A stretch of 64,000 nucleotides of DNA from Mytilus galloprovincialis (Eukaryota > Mollusca > Bivalvia > Mytilida > Mytilidae): contig NC_134838.1 of NCBI RefSeq assembly GCF_965363235.1, forward strand, positions 5,895,001 to 5,959,000, written 5' to 3'. Below the pieces are notes generated by a model that worked only from the letters and a program-made list of their open reading frames with translations, did no database searches and had not been told where the DNA came from. Below, piece by piece: positions 48,265 to 60,109 of this stretch; position 1 is the stretch's first letter; every line of letters starts with the position of its first letter. A program made the translations under genes and the position numbers.

Positions 48265-48485
48265 TTTCTTATCATATCACGAAATCAAAAACTAAATGTT
48301 TCGATGTGGTTTGAAATATCTAATACACATAAAAAAAATAGTCTGCTGTACTTTATAAAGTGACTTCACAAATTCTAAAATCCAAGAAATTTCAAAAGTA
48401 TCCGTCATTACCGTATAGATAATTATGTAAAGTACAATTGTATGATTTTGAAAGTTAACATTTTATCATTCAAAATTTTAACGTC
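48265..48485 (+). repeat. Segmental duplicate, copy 2
   Basis: Partner of 46035-46260. The two copies differ by substitutions and small indels, so the duplication is not recent. Confidence 0.85.
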
Positions 48486-48499
48486 CATATTATTTAATG

Positions 48500-48735
48500 T
48501 TTGAAATTGATACTGAAATTGTACCACCTATGTATTTGAGCCCCTGATAATTTGTTTTGACCACTTATCAATGATATTCACATTAGTAAAGTTTCCAGGG
48601 TATGTCTCTATGAAAAGAAGCACGTAAATGATACCTTGGAAAAAAAATTTGTCTGTTCTTTTTTTTTGTGCATGTATTGTTTTTATGTAAGGATGGATAC
48701 CCTTTGTTTTCTATTAAATATGAGGAAACATCTAA
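48500..48735 (+). repeat. Local direct duplicate, copy 2
   Basis: Partner of 48035-48200. It holds an extra stretch with GGTATGTCTCTATGAAAAGAA that also resembles 61735-61800. Confidence 0.8.
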
Positions 48736-48933
48736 TGAATAAATAGTTACCCTGCAAAAAAAGCCGGTTTGTGAATCAGCTCTCAGTTTACCCTTAACAC
48801 TAGTACGTTGGTTCTATTTCATGTTAATCAGTCTACAGTACAGTGCTTGCATATGTTGAATTGTATGCAAACCCTAAATAACACAATTGTTATAAAAGGG
48901 ATAAGGTAGCTAAGTTTTTGTAAGGGGCTAAGT

Positions 48934-48988
48934 TTTTATTTATTTATTTATTTTTTTTTTTATTTTTTTTTTTTTTTTTTTTTTTTGA
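48934..48988 (+). repeat. T-rich tract
   Basis: A nearly pure run of T with a few A bases over about 55 bp. It could be the tail of an inverted retroelement copy, but no element body was identified next to it. Confidence 0.7.
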
Positions 48989-49149
48989 AGTTATTATACT
49001 TTATTGATAGTTTGACATTTGTTAGTGGATACATCAAATACCGGTACCTAAGTTTTCATTGATTACTAACAACGTTGTGTATAATTTTCATCAATTGTAA
49101 CATAGTTGATTCAACCAGTGTGGTGTGTTCTCAATGTTGTAAACTCGTT

Positions 49150-49295
49150 CTATAAGTGTTTCTGTTGTTTCGTTGTTTTCCTCTTATAGTGGTGCGTTTC
49201 GCTCGGTTTTAGTTTGTAACCCGGATTTGTTGTCTCTCTATCGATTTATGACTTTCGAACAGCGGTATATTACTGTTGCTTTTATCTTTCAGGGT
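49150..49295 (+). repeat. Dispersed repeat (family R2), longer copy
   Basis: It contains TTGTTTCGTTGTTTTCCTCT, then CGGTTTTAGTTTGTAACCC, then TTTCGAACAGCGGTATATTA. The first part is found inverted at 61365-61440; the last part is found at 5370-5415 and within each 1.6 kb array unit. Confidence 0.85.
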
Positions 49296-49394
49296 CGTTT
49301 TTCTCTTGTTCGTAATTATCAATAAAAACAACATCATTGAATACCTCGTGGACTATGTTCATGTTAAAACAGACAACAGCGTCAGAAAGAGAGA

Positions 49395-49470
49395 AACACG
49401 AACAACAATCCACAATCAACAAAACACTATGCAGAAAACTAAGATTAAACAACATAAATCACACCAAATG
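49395..49470 (-). repeat. Possible Penelope-like 3' tail fragment
   Basis: ACACTATGCAGAAAACTAAG then AACAACATAAATCACACC resembles the tail near 42240 (ACACAACATATAAAACTAAAG, ACACGAACCCCACC equivalent). Diverged and short. Confidence 0.45.
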
Positions 49471-49970
49471 TTTCATATGTCTGTAATTTTCCTTTGGTTT
49501 TTAATAGTTAAAACCTTTTTTTTTATTTCCAGCAATGATTATTAATTTATTCAATAAACATCGAGTTCTTTATTTTTGGTGTTTTGATTTAGTACTTTTC
49601 GATAATATATATAAAGAAACAAATAGTCTTTTTCTGATTTTTATTTTAGATTCTACAAGCTACATAGTAGATACATGTAAAACGACATAGTTGTTACTAG
49701 TAGATTAATTACATCTTTGACTAACAAACTAGGACAAGCTGCATAGCAACTACAGTTAGTATGGCCACGTGGTCATATGTTTTCATCATTACTATATATC
49801 GATATTTGTCCCCGATTCTCGCCTGTTCAATAACTATTAACATCAACGTATAGTCATACATGGTTAAGCAAGCACTACTGATCACTACTCGCATAATGTT
49901 CTTTCCTCCGAGTCGATCTACACTCGGCTCTGTATCATCTCGATTTCTGTATTGTCTCTGAAGAATACTC

Positions 49971-49976
49971 TTTATT
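49971..49976 (-). terminator. Candidate polyadenylation signal of the minus-strand kinase gene
   Basis: AATAAA on the minus strand lies about 117 bp after the stop codon. Confidence 0.45.
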
Positions 49977-50092
49977 GACATACATGTTTCTTTCGAGGCT
50001 TTCACAAACTGTCTCTTTTGGAGATACAGCAGAATGTTTACAGATTTCACAATGCTTTGGTGGCATTTGTTCATTCAATTTTTTACTGATGT

Positions 50093-53000
50093 TCATCCAG
50101 AAGCATTTCCGAAGATCCTCACTGCTTTCTTGTGTAGCTTTACATCAAACTCAGGCTCTGATAATCGAATAACTTCACCATCACAGTTCAGGTAGAAATC
50201 TTTTTGGAGTGTTTTCGTATTTTCAGAAACTGTAGCATTCAGCAATCGTACTTTATAACTAGAAACTTCGTGTTTGCTTACAAATTCGTAGTCATACTGA
50301 AAAAATAAATTAAAATTACTTAATCGTTTTTCAAATTGACATATTTACCATTATAATGAAAATTTTGATATACACAAGACAATTACTTTTATTCTTTATA
50401 AACTTACTTTGTAAGTAAAATGACAACATTCATGTATATTGTCTTATTAAGAATCATATTTTATGTATGCAGACAAAATGTATCATTTTATGTAGTGTTT
50501 AGCAGGTTTCTGTTTTTTTTTTTTTTTTTAACGTCGGTTTTTTTGTTGTTTATTTAATGCCAGTATTTTGTCGATCTCTTTGTAATTTTGAGTATTGATT
50601 CTCACTGTTATATTGTCCTATAATTCTATTAATCTTACCAACAGCCACTTGACTATTGATTTTGAGCCGTATTTGGCAGAATTTTTTGAAATTGTGGAAC
50701 CTCAATGCTCTTCAACTTTGTACTTGTATGGCTTTATAAATATTTTGATATGAGCGTCACTGATGAGTCTCATGAAGATGAAACGCGCGTCTGGCATACT
50801 AAATTATAATCCTGTTACCTTTGATAACTAATTAAACATTTTAAAAGTTTTTTCATGTAGCACCAGATTCGTATTTCGACAATACATGTCTCTTCAGTGA
50901 TGCTCGTGGCCAAAATATTTGAAATCCAAAGCTTATATAAAAGATGAAGAGCTATAATCCAAAAGGTCCAAAAAGTATAGCCAAATTGAAATGTAATACA
51001 TAATGTGATCTATGTTCCATTCTATTAATATAAATTAATTATGAAAAGTATTAACATTTACAGATTTTTATAGTACTTACGCAATCGGGTTGCTCGTTTT
51101 TCACTTTGGTTAGCTGTGACACATGGTCTGACAAAGTACATTTATGTGTGGTGTACACCATAAGTGTATCTTGTCCGAAACTTGGAGTCATTCTTCCTGA
51201 TTTTTCTTTAATCATAACGGCATGTGTATCTACTGCATATACACGTCCTTCTTCTTTTTCACATTCTGGAAAGCAATCGAGGATTTACTAAATAATTTGA
51301 ATTTGCCTTATTCATATAAAACTGAAAAAGTTAATAAAACCCTATAGTAAAATGGTAGTTTAAATCTTAACTTTAGTTTGATACTTATAGCATATGTGTT
51401 TTAATTAATCAGTCATATGATAATAAGTATAGTTTAAAAGACATACCTTGGACATCTGAACTGTCGAGTACACCTGGTGTGGATTTAGTTCGATGTATTT
51501 TTGATTTACATGAAGATATCATGAAGCCATTTGGAAGGGATATTTGTTTTACAAATCCTCTAATTCGTTTTATCGCTTTTCCCTTGTTAGCTGAATAATA
51601 TTCTATTTCCACATCAATTTCTCTTCTCTTTAACATCGAAGCCACAGGGACAACTGTTGAAAAAAATACCTATATTATACAAGTCTTTTAATCGATAAAC
51701 TAAACAGATTTAGATATCATTGACAAAAGAATAGGTAAAAAAAAAAGATTCATATATGGAAAAAATAATGGTTGTTTTATCATATTATGATAAAAGATAT
51801 ACCAATGTGTTTATCCCATTTTTTCGCTTTCCATTTTTATTTACAATTGTCTGGAACAGTAGCAAATTCGTATTTGTTTTTTTTTAACCTACAGACAGGA
51901 AGTTTTTCTAATGTCAAATATTTCGCAACTAAATCAATCGGTATTTGAATTATTCTCAAAATATTATACATACCATTATATCTTAACGGTCCCATCCACC
52001 GAAACTTCTCACAGTCATGCATGATATTACCAAACAATCCAAATCCAAGAATCAGTGCCGAATATGACAAAAGCTTGCCTCCTTCGTGAACACTACACAC
52101 GTTTGACTCGACGTTGCCACCAAGTAAGATATGGAGAACAGCAGTGCTTGCACATTTCGTCCCATGAAGATATTGAACAATCACATTACCAGAGCCTGCT
52201 GGAATGATGCCCATAGGAAGTGATGCTGACACAATGTCAGTATTGGGACAATTTACATTGACATTGTTGTCTCGTTGAACACGTGCAATTAGTCCATTCA
52301 TACACTCACAGTATAAACCATCGCCACCTACTGTTACTATACTATAATTAAAAAATGACGTAAACATAAATTACAAGTTTATTTGCCACAAGCAACAATG
52401 AAAAGTTGTGTCATACATAAATATGACGAATGCTTCGCTGAACAACTGTTGTGTACAATATTTGATAAACATATTAATAAAATTACTATCCTTTTTTTTT
52501 ACTTAGTATAACGTTTTTTTTATAATTTTATTAAAGGTGTTAACAAGTTTTTATCTTATTTATCAAACACTTTATTTGCATCGACAGAAAATTTTGTTAT
52601 CGTAAATTAACATTAGCCTTTATCAATGGAATGTTAAAAACTACTTCACCTACCCGTCAGTATTCGATAGATTGTAGTTCTTCAGGATGTCCGTAGGCTC
52701 TTTCTGTTTTTTAGTTACTGTAATAGAAAATTAATAAACAATGTAGAAATAATGGATTGTTTTTCACCCGCTCCCCTTGTTTAAAAAAATGTCATTCTAA
52801 TTCCAACTTAACCTGTACATTCCTTTTTTTTTTCTTTCTTTCTCTTTTTTGGTTTTACTGCACATCGCATTTTTACAAATCATACAGCAAGCTAAATGTA
52901 TGCTTTTTTAAACAGTGGACATAAAAAAGTAAAGTCACAAAAAAAACTGAACTCAAAAAGGAAAATCAAATTGGAAAGTCCCTAATCACATGGCAAACTC

Positions 53001-54389
53001 AAATGACAAAAAAACATTAAAAAAAACGAATGGACAGCAACTGTCCCCAGAAAGTGATCTGTGAGCTTTTGCCTAATAATACAACCTACTTTTAAAAAAA
53101 ATATCTATTTATCAATGAGTGTTTAGTTGACAGGAAGTTGAGTTCAAGTGAGAAAGTTGAACCAGAATTTTAAACAACTGTACCCCTACTTTTGAAATGG
53201 GAATACAACTCAATTAAATCAAAATAAATTTAATACTCAAACAAAGAATATGATAAAATAATTTACAGAACAAGTCAAAACTGAATAGACTTACTAATGA
53301 CATCAGCTTTCACGCCACAGAGTTGAAATAAAGGAGCTGCAGCTGTTTGGTATATTTTTATTCCTTTCTTTTTGCCATTATTTGGGTTGATGATGACTAG
53401 AAGCCGCCTTGGACGATCTTAAATTGAAGGTTTGAATGATAAGACCAATTATGATAATGAGTTCTTAAGGACTTTTTAGTCCTCAATACTCTTAAACTTC
53501 GTACTTTATTTGGCCTTTTAAACATTTTTTTAATCGAGCGTCACTGATGAGTCTTTTGTAGACGAAACGCGAGTCTGTCGTAAATATAAAATTTTAATCC
53601 TGGTATCTATGACGAGTTTATTCTTAATAAATGCTTTAATATAAACGATTGTCATTGTCATATTTATTTAAAATCTGTACAATCCATGCATATCAATTTG
53701 AAAGATATTTCTTTCATCAGTAATTAAATGTTTAAAACTGTTCACATTTCCATTATAAACACATTTTAAGAACTTAATGTACAACTCAATTGAAAACCAT
53801 ATAATAAAAACATATTTAACTGTCGACCTGAATAAAAATGTTGTAAAAATAAATACCTTTTAATATGTGTTCGATATCTTTGTGCAACATTTGTGCATCT
53901 TCTTCATCTCCGCGAAGAACCAAATTTTTCACTTTAAGTTTCATATTTTTCTTTTGTATCATATAATGAACAGTTAGATTTGAACGTTCCAACACAGATT
54001 TTAACAGATAACGTATCTCAATAGACGCTGAAAATAAAAGAAAATGAGTTGTTACTTCAGCTGTTTCTTCAAACGAAGACAACATGCAAAATACAACCTT
54101 TAAGATTAACTATGTGTATTTATCTAGTATACCCGTAGCACAATCTGCATTTTCTCATGAAATTCAGAAAAAGAAACACGAAGTCAATTAAATAGATACC
54201 ACTCGTGTAACTGTGTACAATATAAAAGTTATTAAAAAATTATACACTTGCGCATTGCTTCGTTGAAATAAAATCAGTAATAGTAAAAGTTAATTGTTTT
54301 GTACCAAGTAAATTATTTTCTTCACTTGCAACAGTCATCACACCTCCTTCCAAGCTCACATTGACACGGTTGTCGTTTAGGTAAAGCAT
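50093..54389 (-). CDS. CERK-like: Ceramide kinase-family (CERK/CERKL-like) lipid kinase, eight exons, 468 aa
   Basis: Predicted exons, in coding order, are 54389-54305, 54027-53857, 53417-53295, 52717-52654, 52341-51974, 51653-51447, 51265-51081 and 50296-50093. Lengths of exons 1-5 equal those of the plus-strand paralogue; the last three differ by 3, 21 and 6 nt. Key steps are INPNNGKKKG, GGDG with the following Glu, PAGSG(N)VIVQYLHG, FRWMGPLRYN and a C-terminal NCDGE. It should phosphorylate a sphingolipid or related lipid using ATP. The vertebrate CX3CX2C cluster is absent here too. I chose the ATG at 54389 because it aligns with the paralogue, has A at -3, and the earlier in-frame ATG at 54428 lies only about 28 bp below a TATA box; the earlier start would give 481 aa. 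All open frames are intact, so both copies look functional. Confidence 0.9.
50640..50830 (+). repeat. SINE-like dispersed repeat, subfamily I, in intron 7 of the minus-strand kinase gene
   Basis: It contains CCTCAATGCTCTTCAACTTT, then GCGTCACTGATGAGTCTCAT, then GAAACGCGCGTCTGGC, ending CCTTTGATAACT. It is antisense to the gene. Confidence 0.82.
50850..50970 (+). repeat. Dispersed repeat in intron 7 of the minus-strand kinase gene
   Basis: TTTCGACAATACATGTCTCT then CAGTGATGCTCGTGGCC and AAATATTTGAAATCC are recalled as a common mussel repeat. There is no second copy in the window, so this rests on recall. Confidence 0.5.
52925..53060 (+). repeat. Dispersed repeat (family R1) in intron 3 of the minus-strand kinase gene
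   Basis: ACTGAACTCAAAAAGGAAAA, then GGAAAGTCCCTAATCACATG, then CGAATGGACAGCAACTGTC follow the R1 block order. Antisense to the gene. Confidence 0.7.
53450..53625 (+). repeat. SINE-like dispersed repeat, subfamily II, in intron 2 of the minus-strand kinase gene
   Basis: ACTTTATTTGGCCTTTTAAA, then GAGCGTCACTGATGAGTC, then GTAGACGAAACGCGAGTCTG, then CCTGGTATCTATGACGAG. It is a close relative of 54690-54870. Confidence 0.87.
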
Positions 54390-54455
54390 TTTATATTTTT
54401 GTATGTGTTTTAACAAAGTTAAATTCATGGAATGATTGTTGTAAAGTCGGCTTCT

Positions 54456-54463
54456 CTTATATA
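54456..54463 (-). promoter_or_regulatory. TATA box of the minus-strand kinase gene
   Basis: TATATAAG on the minus strand. Using the usual spacing of about 30 bp, transcription would begin near 54432, just before the ATG at 54428 and about 40 bp before the preferred ATG at 54389. Confidence 0.55.
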
Positions 54464-54689
54464 GTATGTCATCTACGTAAACAGGTGAAAACCACGATTT
54501 TATAAACTGGAAAAACTGACCTTGAAAGACGGTCTACTACACGAAATAACAGGAGTGATAACCGGAAAATATTGATCACGTGACTTACGGTTGGTACATC
54601 CCCCAATGCTGCTTTATCTTCTTTTGATTGGCGATTAAAAAATTAAATATCGATCTGTTTGAAATACTAAGGTTTTTCTACCTCAGGCA

Positions 54690-54870
54690 TAGATTACACT
54701 AGCAGTATTTTGCAAAACTTTTAGGAATTTTGGTCCTCAGTGCCCTTCAACTTCATACTTTATTTGGCCCTTTAAACTTTTTTGGATTCGAGCGTCACTG
54801 ATGAGTCTTTTGTAGACGAAACGCGCGTCTGGCGTATATACAAAATTAGTCCTGGTATCTATGATGAGTT
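54690..54870 (+). repeat. SINE-like dispersed repeat, subfamily II, just upstream of the minus-strand kinase gene
   Basis: TTTTGGTCCTCAGTGCCCTT, then ATTCGAGCGTCACTGATGAG, then ACGAAACGCGCGTCTGGCGT, then CCTGGTATCTATGATGAG. It is the most complete copy of subfamily II here and starts about 230 bp upstream of the TATA box. Confidence 0.87.
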
Positions 54871-55239
54871 TATTTATTGTCACAATGTAATCATTTCATA
54901 ACCATGAATGGAAATTGTTGATGAGATTGATATTAGATCAAGTGGTAAACTTTGCACGACTACTTTTCATGTTATCTTGTAAACTTCAATGTAATACAAA
55001 TTATTAAAGATTATTTTCTTCTCATCTCAACATCACATGAACATGTATATCGTATAAAAAAATTATTCTGTGTGAAATATAATAACAAATACAGGCAAAA
55101 GTCTTTCTTACTTTAATCTTAGTTTTAATTTAATACAATTTATTATCTTTAAACGGTTCATTTCAAGAAAAGCCTACTTTGATACACTTTATTCATTATC
55201 AAATAAATTCGTAGAAAATATCCAAATGCATTTAGTCAT

Positions 55240-55900
55240 TAATAAAGTCGTGAATGTACGTAATTGCTTTGCATATGTCTTTTATCAGGCGTGCTATCGT
55301 TTTATCAAAATAAAAGGAAGTTTTGAATAACTTGAATGTAGATTCTCATATTTGAACAATAGAATTCAGAGTATGACCCATTTCGTAGAAAAAAACTTAT
55401 TCTTCCTTTTGTATTCATATTACATTTTCAATTCATCTTTTGGCACCCTTTTCTTGTTTTTCTACGGGTGTTTATCTAAGTTTTTTATATGAACGAATTA
55501 TTAATAGTAAATAACTTCATACTGGTAGATTTTGGTGACATTGAATATTCATCAGAATAAGCAGTTGTAGAAAAATAAGTTTGTTTTTAGATTATTCATT
55601 GTTTTTCTCATATACAACCACGACATAGAAGTGGTTTATTACAGATAACAGTAGACAGCGATGTTACTTCTATTAAATTCCATTTGAGTTATATTACAAG
55701 AATTATCGCATCTGCTGTCTGCCACACGTATAATCAAAACATAAAAATGTCATTTTCTTTTCCAAAACCGGGTATGTTTTTGAAATTACTCATAGATATT
55801 GAATAGCAAAATTTCAATATGTGTATAGGTTTTTGTATCAAATTCCTAAGTGATAATTATTTACTCTTACAGTGAATCATCACAAAAATCACTAGAAACT
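55240..55900 (+). repeat. Diverged intergenic block A, first copy
   Basis: It contains TATGACCCATTTCGTAGAAA, then CTTTTGTATTCATATTACAT, then GTGGTTTATTACAGAT and AAACCGGGTATG. The same order is found in 58560-59400 and, partly, in 63640-64000. Confidence 0.7.
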
Positions 55901-55934
55901 ACCTGTTGTTGAATGTTGACAAATGTTCAAAAAG

Positions 55935-56015
55935 TGAAATAACAAAATAACGATCTCTAAGAAAAATTAAATCGGAAAGTCCCTTATCAAATTACAAAAT
56001 CTAAAGCCCAAACAC
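55935..56015 (+). repeat. Dispersed repeat (family R1), short fragment
   Basis: AATCGGAAAGTCCCTTATCA and CTAAAGCCCAAACACAG follow the R1 order. Confidence 0.6.
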
Positions 56016-56519
56016 AGGATTATTACGAAATAGTAGTCGATAATGCTTGATAATAAACGTAAAGCGTACTCTATTTTTGAATGCTTGATTTACATTTCTT
56101 TACTTTCTGTTTTACAAAACTAAAACATTTTGCAAGGGGTGTAAAGACGTTGGAATGAGTTCACTGAGATCATTAATAGCTCATGAATATCATACTAAAT
56201 ATTTGATAGATATACAATGATACCTGTTACATAGCAACTTTAATATGATTATATTAAATATCAAATTTGAAATAAAAGAAGATATGGTATGATTACAAAT
56301 AAAATCCAACAACTATAGGTAATACTTCATCCAACAACAAAGTATTTTAATTGTTTTTTTTTATATTGTTAGATAACAACCGGACTTTTGTCATATATAT
56401 TCATACCCTAATTTTGCCAAGCCTCAATTATTGATTCTTGTGCAACATTCATGTAATTCAATATCAAAATGAGTTCTTTCTTAATAATTTACTTTACGAA
56501 ACAAAAGATCAAGTATTTT

Positions 56520-56900
56520 AAACTCCTGTTGTTCCTTTCTTTCAAATTACATATGATCCTTAACCAAGGGAATCAGAAGCATAATCTGCCAATAGTTTCA
56601 ATTATTTAAGTGGTTTGGATACAAACAATAATTCAAATTACTTTCCCATTTATCGTAAAATGGTTTTTCTCGTCTTCCTGTTTATTTTTTGAGGATTGTT
56701 CATGTATCAATGAAATTTTGCTCATGTATGACATTTTAATAGACAATCAACTAGAATAGAAAAATAGTAACACTAAAAGACTAAATATAACCAAACCTTA
56801 ACATCGAATTGTTAAGATTGAGAGACATCAACCGCAATCTAGAATCATGAGTTGACACTATTATACTATTTAAGTGATCTGACCGAAAGGAAAAATAGAG
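56520..56900 (+). repeat. Diverged intergenic block B, first copy
   Basis: TAGTTTCAATTATTTAAGTG, GTTTGGATACA and CTCGTCTTCCTGTTTA match, in order, GGCTTCAATTATTTCAGCGG, GTTTTGATACA and TCGTCTTCCTGTTTAA at 62360-62475. Confidence 0.65.
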
Positions 56901-57179
56901 GGAGTTTATTTTCAAAAGTCTAATTTAATAGCAACATGGAAAAACTAAGATGAAAAGGCCCTTAAATAATAAAAAAAAAACGAGACTTTATAGTTGATAG
57001 GAGAATAACTGTCTGACAAATATCATTTAATTTATAAAAATGCACGAATGACTACAAACTGAGCAATAGGAAGGAACCAAATTGAAAACTAGAGCTGTTT
57101 ATAGTTATTACAAAGACTAAGTAATTCCTACTCCACTAGTAACAACTATCTTGTTACTTCTGACAGTAAAAAGTATAAT

Positions 57180-57560
57180 AACAAAAATACCGAATTTCGA
57201 GGAAAATTCTTAACTGAGGTTTCTAATCAAAAGGCAAAATCTAAACCTCAAACACAGCAAACAAATGGATAACAAGTGTTTTATTCCTGACTTGGAACTG
57301 GCATTTTTTTTATAAATTGGTAGATTAAACTTGGTTTTATAGCTAGGTAAATGTCACTTTTGTTTTACAGTCGCAAAAATTTCCATTATATTGACAACGA
57401 TGTGTGAACAAAACAAACAGGCATTATAGATAAAAATGTCAAAAATATGGTTACAGCAGTCATCGTTGTTTTATAATCTTTTCATCATACAAAAAACAAA
57501 TATGACGACAAATAAAAAAACGAGCTATGCACAAAGAACATAAGCAAAATCAAAAGACAG
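57180..57560 (+). repeat. Dispersed repeat (family R1), longest copy
   Basis: AAATACCGAATTTCGAGGAA, then AAAGGCAAAATCTAAACCTC, then GGTTTTATAGCTAGGTAAAT, then GTGTGAACAAAACAAACAGG. Block order is as at 26870-27130. Confidence 0.85.
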
Positions 57561-58559
57561 CAATTAGAGGCGACTAATGATTCAATCTCATAAATCCATT
57601 TTTGAGATATAAATCAAGCAAGGTAAACGTTTGCAAAAGGAATTTTTCTTTGAAAATGTTCTGTTTGAGTTCTGTTGCATTACAGTTCAAAATCAATTTG
57701 ACCATTTAAAATATACAGGTATAAACAGCAACATATTGGTGTTTATTAACATTTGAATCAACTTTCCTCCAAATACAACGAGACAAAATAAAACAAGGTT
57801 TGTGTTTTTATTATGATTTAACTTCCGTCATTTGTTAGAAAAGTAACACATGTCAAAGTTAGGACTATGGCAAATATTATTTACGATTAAGCTCTCGTTT
57901 AGCTCGAGTCTTATGTTTTGGCATTGTTGTTACGTTAAATGCCGTATATTTGTGAGGCAAGTTAGCCCCTTTGATTTTAGTTGGAGTAGATCAATTAAAA
58001 AATATGTGACCTTTTTGAAATATAGTTAGAATATTTGTTTGAATATTTGAATACGAGAAGACTATAGCATGGACTATATAAGCTTAAGTATTTATCTAGT
58101 GTATACCTTCAAAATATTTTACTCCATTTGTTACATGTATGTTTAGTTTCAAGTGTAAATGATGAGGCTGATACTAAAACTTATTTGCGCACAGTAATCT
58201 CTGTTGCATAGACAAAAATGCTTTAATGTTAAAATTTACTCGAAACAATATGCTTCTATTTGACAGTCTTTATTTTATCTTATTCTATTCATCAGTGTAC
58301 ATTTGTGAATGGACTCAATATGTCCCCAAACAGTACAACATATTTAACGCGCGTGATGATTTCTTCCATTAGGGTCAGCGATTACGATAACCTTTTATCC
58401 ATTTTAGGAAAACTGCAGATAACATACAACTGCATTAAGTCATTCATAAAATCGAAAAATCACCTAACATATCTATGTACGTGTTGGATTATCAATAGTA
58501 AAGTAGCTTTAAATGATAATAATTTCCCATTGACTGCAGTTTCTCACAATTGAGAACAA
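57561..58559. other. AT-rich spacer
   Basis: No gene recognised. A 97-codon plus frame (58260-58553) shows no family resemblance and sits between diverged repeats. Confidence 0.5.
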
Positions 58560-59400
58560 TGAAATGCACTATGACCCATCACGTAGAAAATACTATGTAT
58601 ACCTTTTGTATTCAAGTTTCATTCTACCTGTTACCTACCTGCAATGATTCCATGGGCAAGGAGGTAGGGGAGACTTATTGACATTTTCGTACCAACCATG
58701 TATTGTATAAAAAAAAAGCTGACACATTAAAAGTTGCAGAAACTATTTTTGAAGGTACATTTATAAAAAGCGGATTAATTGTGTTAAAGTAGTGAAACGT
58801 GAAGATTTATCGTAAATACTTAGTTCATCTTTTGTATTGAAGTTACATGTGTTACATTATATTCACCTGTTGACTACTTGATATTCTTCTACGGGGGTTC
58901 GTTGACATTTTCATAGTAATCATATATAGTAAAATTGACCTAAAATGATCATAGGATAGTAGTAAAGTAATATCAAAATACTGAAACATACACATATTGA
59001 GTTTGTAAAAGCAGTGATATGTGATGATTTGTGGTATACACAATCAATTGTTTTGAAAGTATCTATTGTTTATTAGGTAACCGCACACATAAATGTGGTT
59101 TACACATAGTAAATACATGTGGTTTACTACAGACGAGAGTTGAAAACGATGTAATTTCCATCAAATTCCAATCGAATTATAATATACCAATTATTTGGGT
59201 AATTGGTCGGGTCTGCAGTCTACCACATGTATCAAGACAACTATTAATGCCATTTTCTTCAACAGTTAGGAAACCGGGTATATTGTTACAATTACTCATG
59301 TATATTTAACAGATACATCATAAAATATTTGAGGTTTTATATTGTAGTTTATAGGATTTGTATAAAATTACTTATTGACTATTAGTTTTACACCTTATAT
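58560..59400 (+). repeat. Diverged intergenic block A, second copy
   Basis: It carries TATGACCCATCACGTAGAAA, CCTTTTGTATTCAAGTTTCA, ATGTGGTTTACTACAGAC and GGAAACCGGGTATATTG, matching 55240-55900 in order but spread by an insertion or internal duplication near 58800-59050. Confidence 0.68.
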
Positions 59401-59409
59401 GAATCATCA

Positions 59410-59585
59410 TTAAAAGATAAACTAAAGATAGCAAAGGAATATGCAAACTGATGAACTAACAATGCCATGGAAATATTAAGAAAACGACGCAAAGACAAAC
59501 AACAGTACACAAAACACAACACACACATTTTATAGACTGGACAGCAAGACCCCAAAAAATGGGTAATCTGGAGTGCTCCTCATTA
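59410..59585 (-). repeat. Penelope-like 3' tail fragment, decayed
   Basis: AACAATGCCATGG, CAAACAACAGTACAC and GGTAATCTGGAGTGCTCC on the plus strand follow the order of the tail at 42190-42310 (AACGCCATTG, GGTGATCTCAGGTG). No coding part. Confidence 0.55.
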
Positions 59586-60109
59586 TATTGTGAAATTACC
59601 TGCTGTAAAATGTTGTACAGATTTTTATAATCGTTGTGTCTATTCTTACAAAAACGTAAAATAAAAAAATAACAGATCTTTAAGGAATATTCAAAACGTG
59701 ATGTACGATCAAATTGAAACAGCTTAATAAATACAGGTAGCCTTTGTGAGAAATAAATAAAAACATACTTTATTCCAAAAATTAAATATGGTGAAAGGCA
59801 AAGAGATATAGATCGATAATGATTGCAGGTACATGTACATTTGTACAATGATAGATAATATTTATAAAGGTTGATGTTAATAATTCATAGTGGGAGGTTT
59901 TTTTTCTCATTTGCTTTTCCTCCAACAAATGAGACTGTAAAAATTGAAGCCCCCTTAGTTGCTCCCCTGTGCAACTGAGGGTTAATATAACAGGTGACTG
60001 TTAATAAAATATGTTTAAAATTTAAACCAAAAAAAACAAAAAAAACGAGAAGTCCTTCATCAATTGACAATATAACAAGAGGCTGTCACAACGACAGCAA
60101 ACCGGATTT
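59586..60109. other. AT-rich spacer
   Basis: No gene or clear repeat recognised. Confidence 0.5.

Noticed and set aside
52377..53294. Extra coding exons between exons 3 and 5 of the minus-strand kinase
   Set aside because: Only the 64 nt exon 4 matches the paralogue; the remainder is AT-rich with an R1 repeat.
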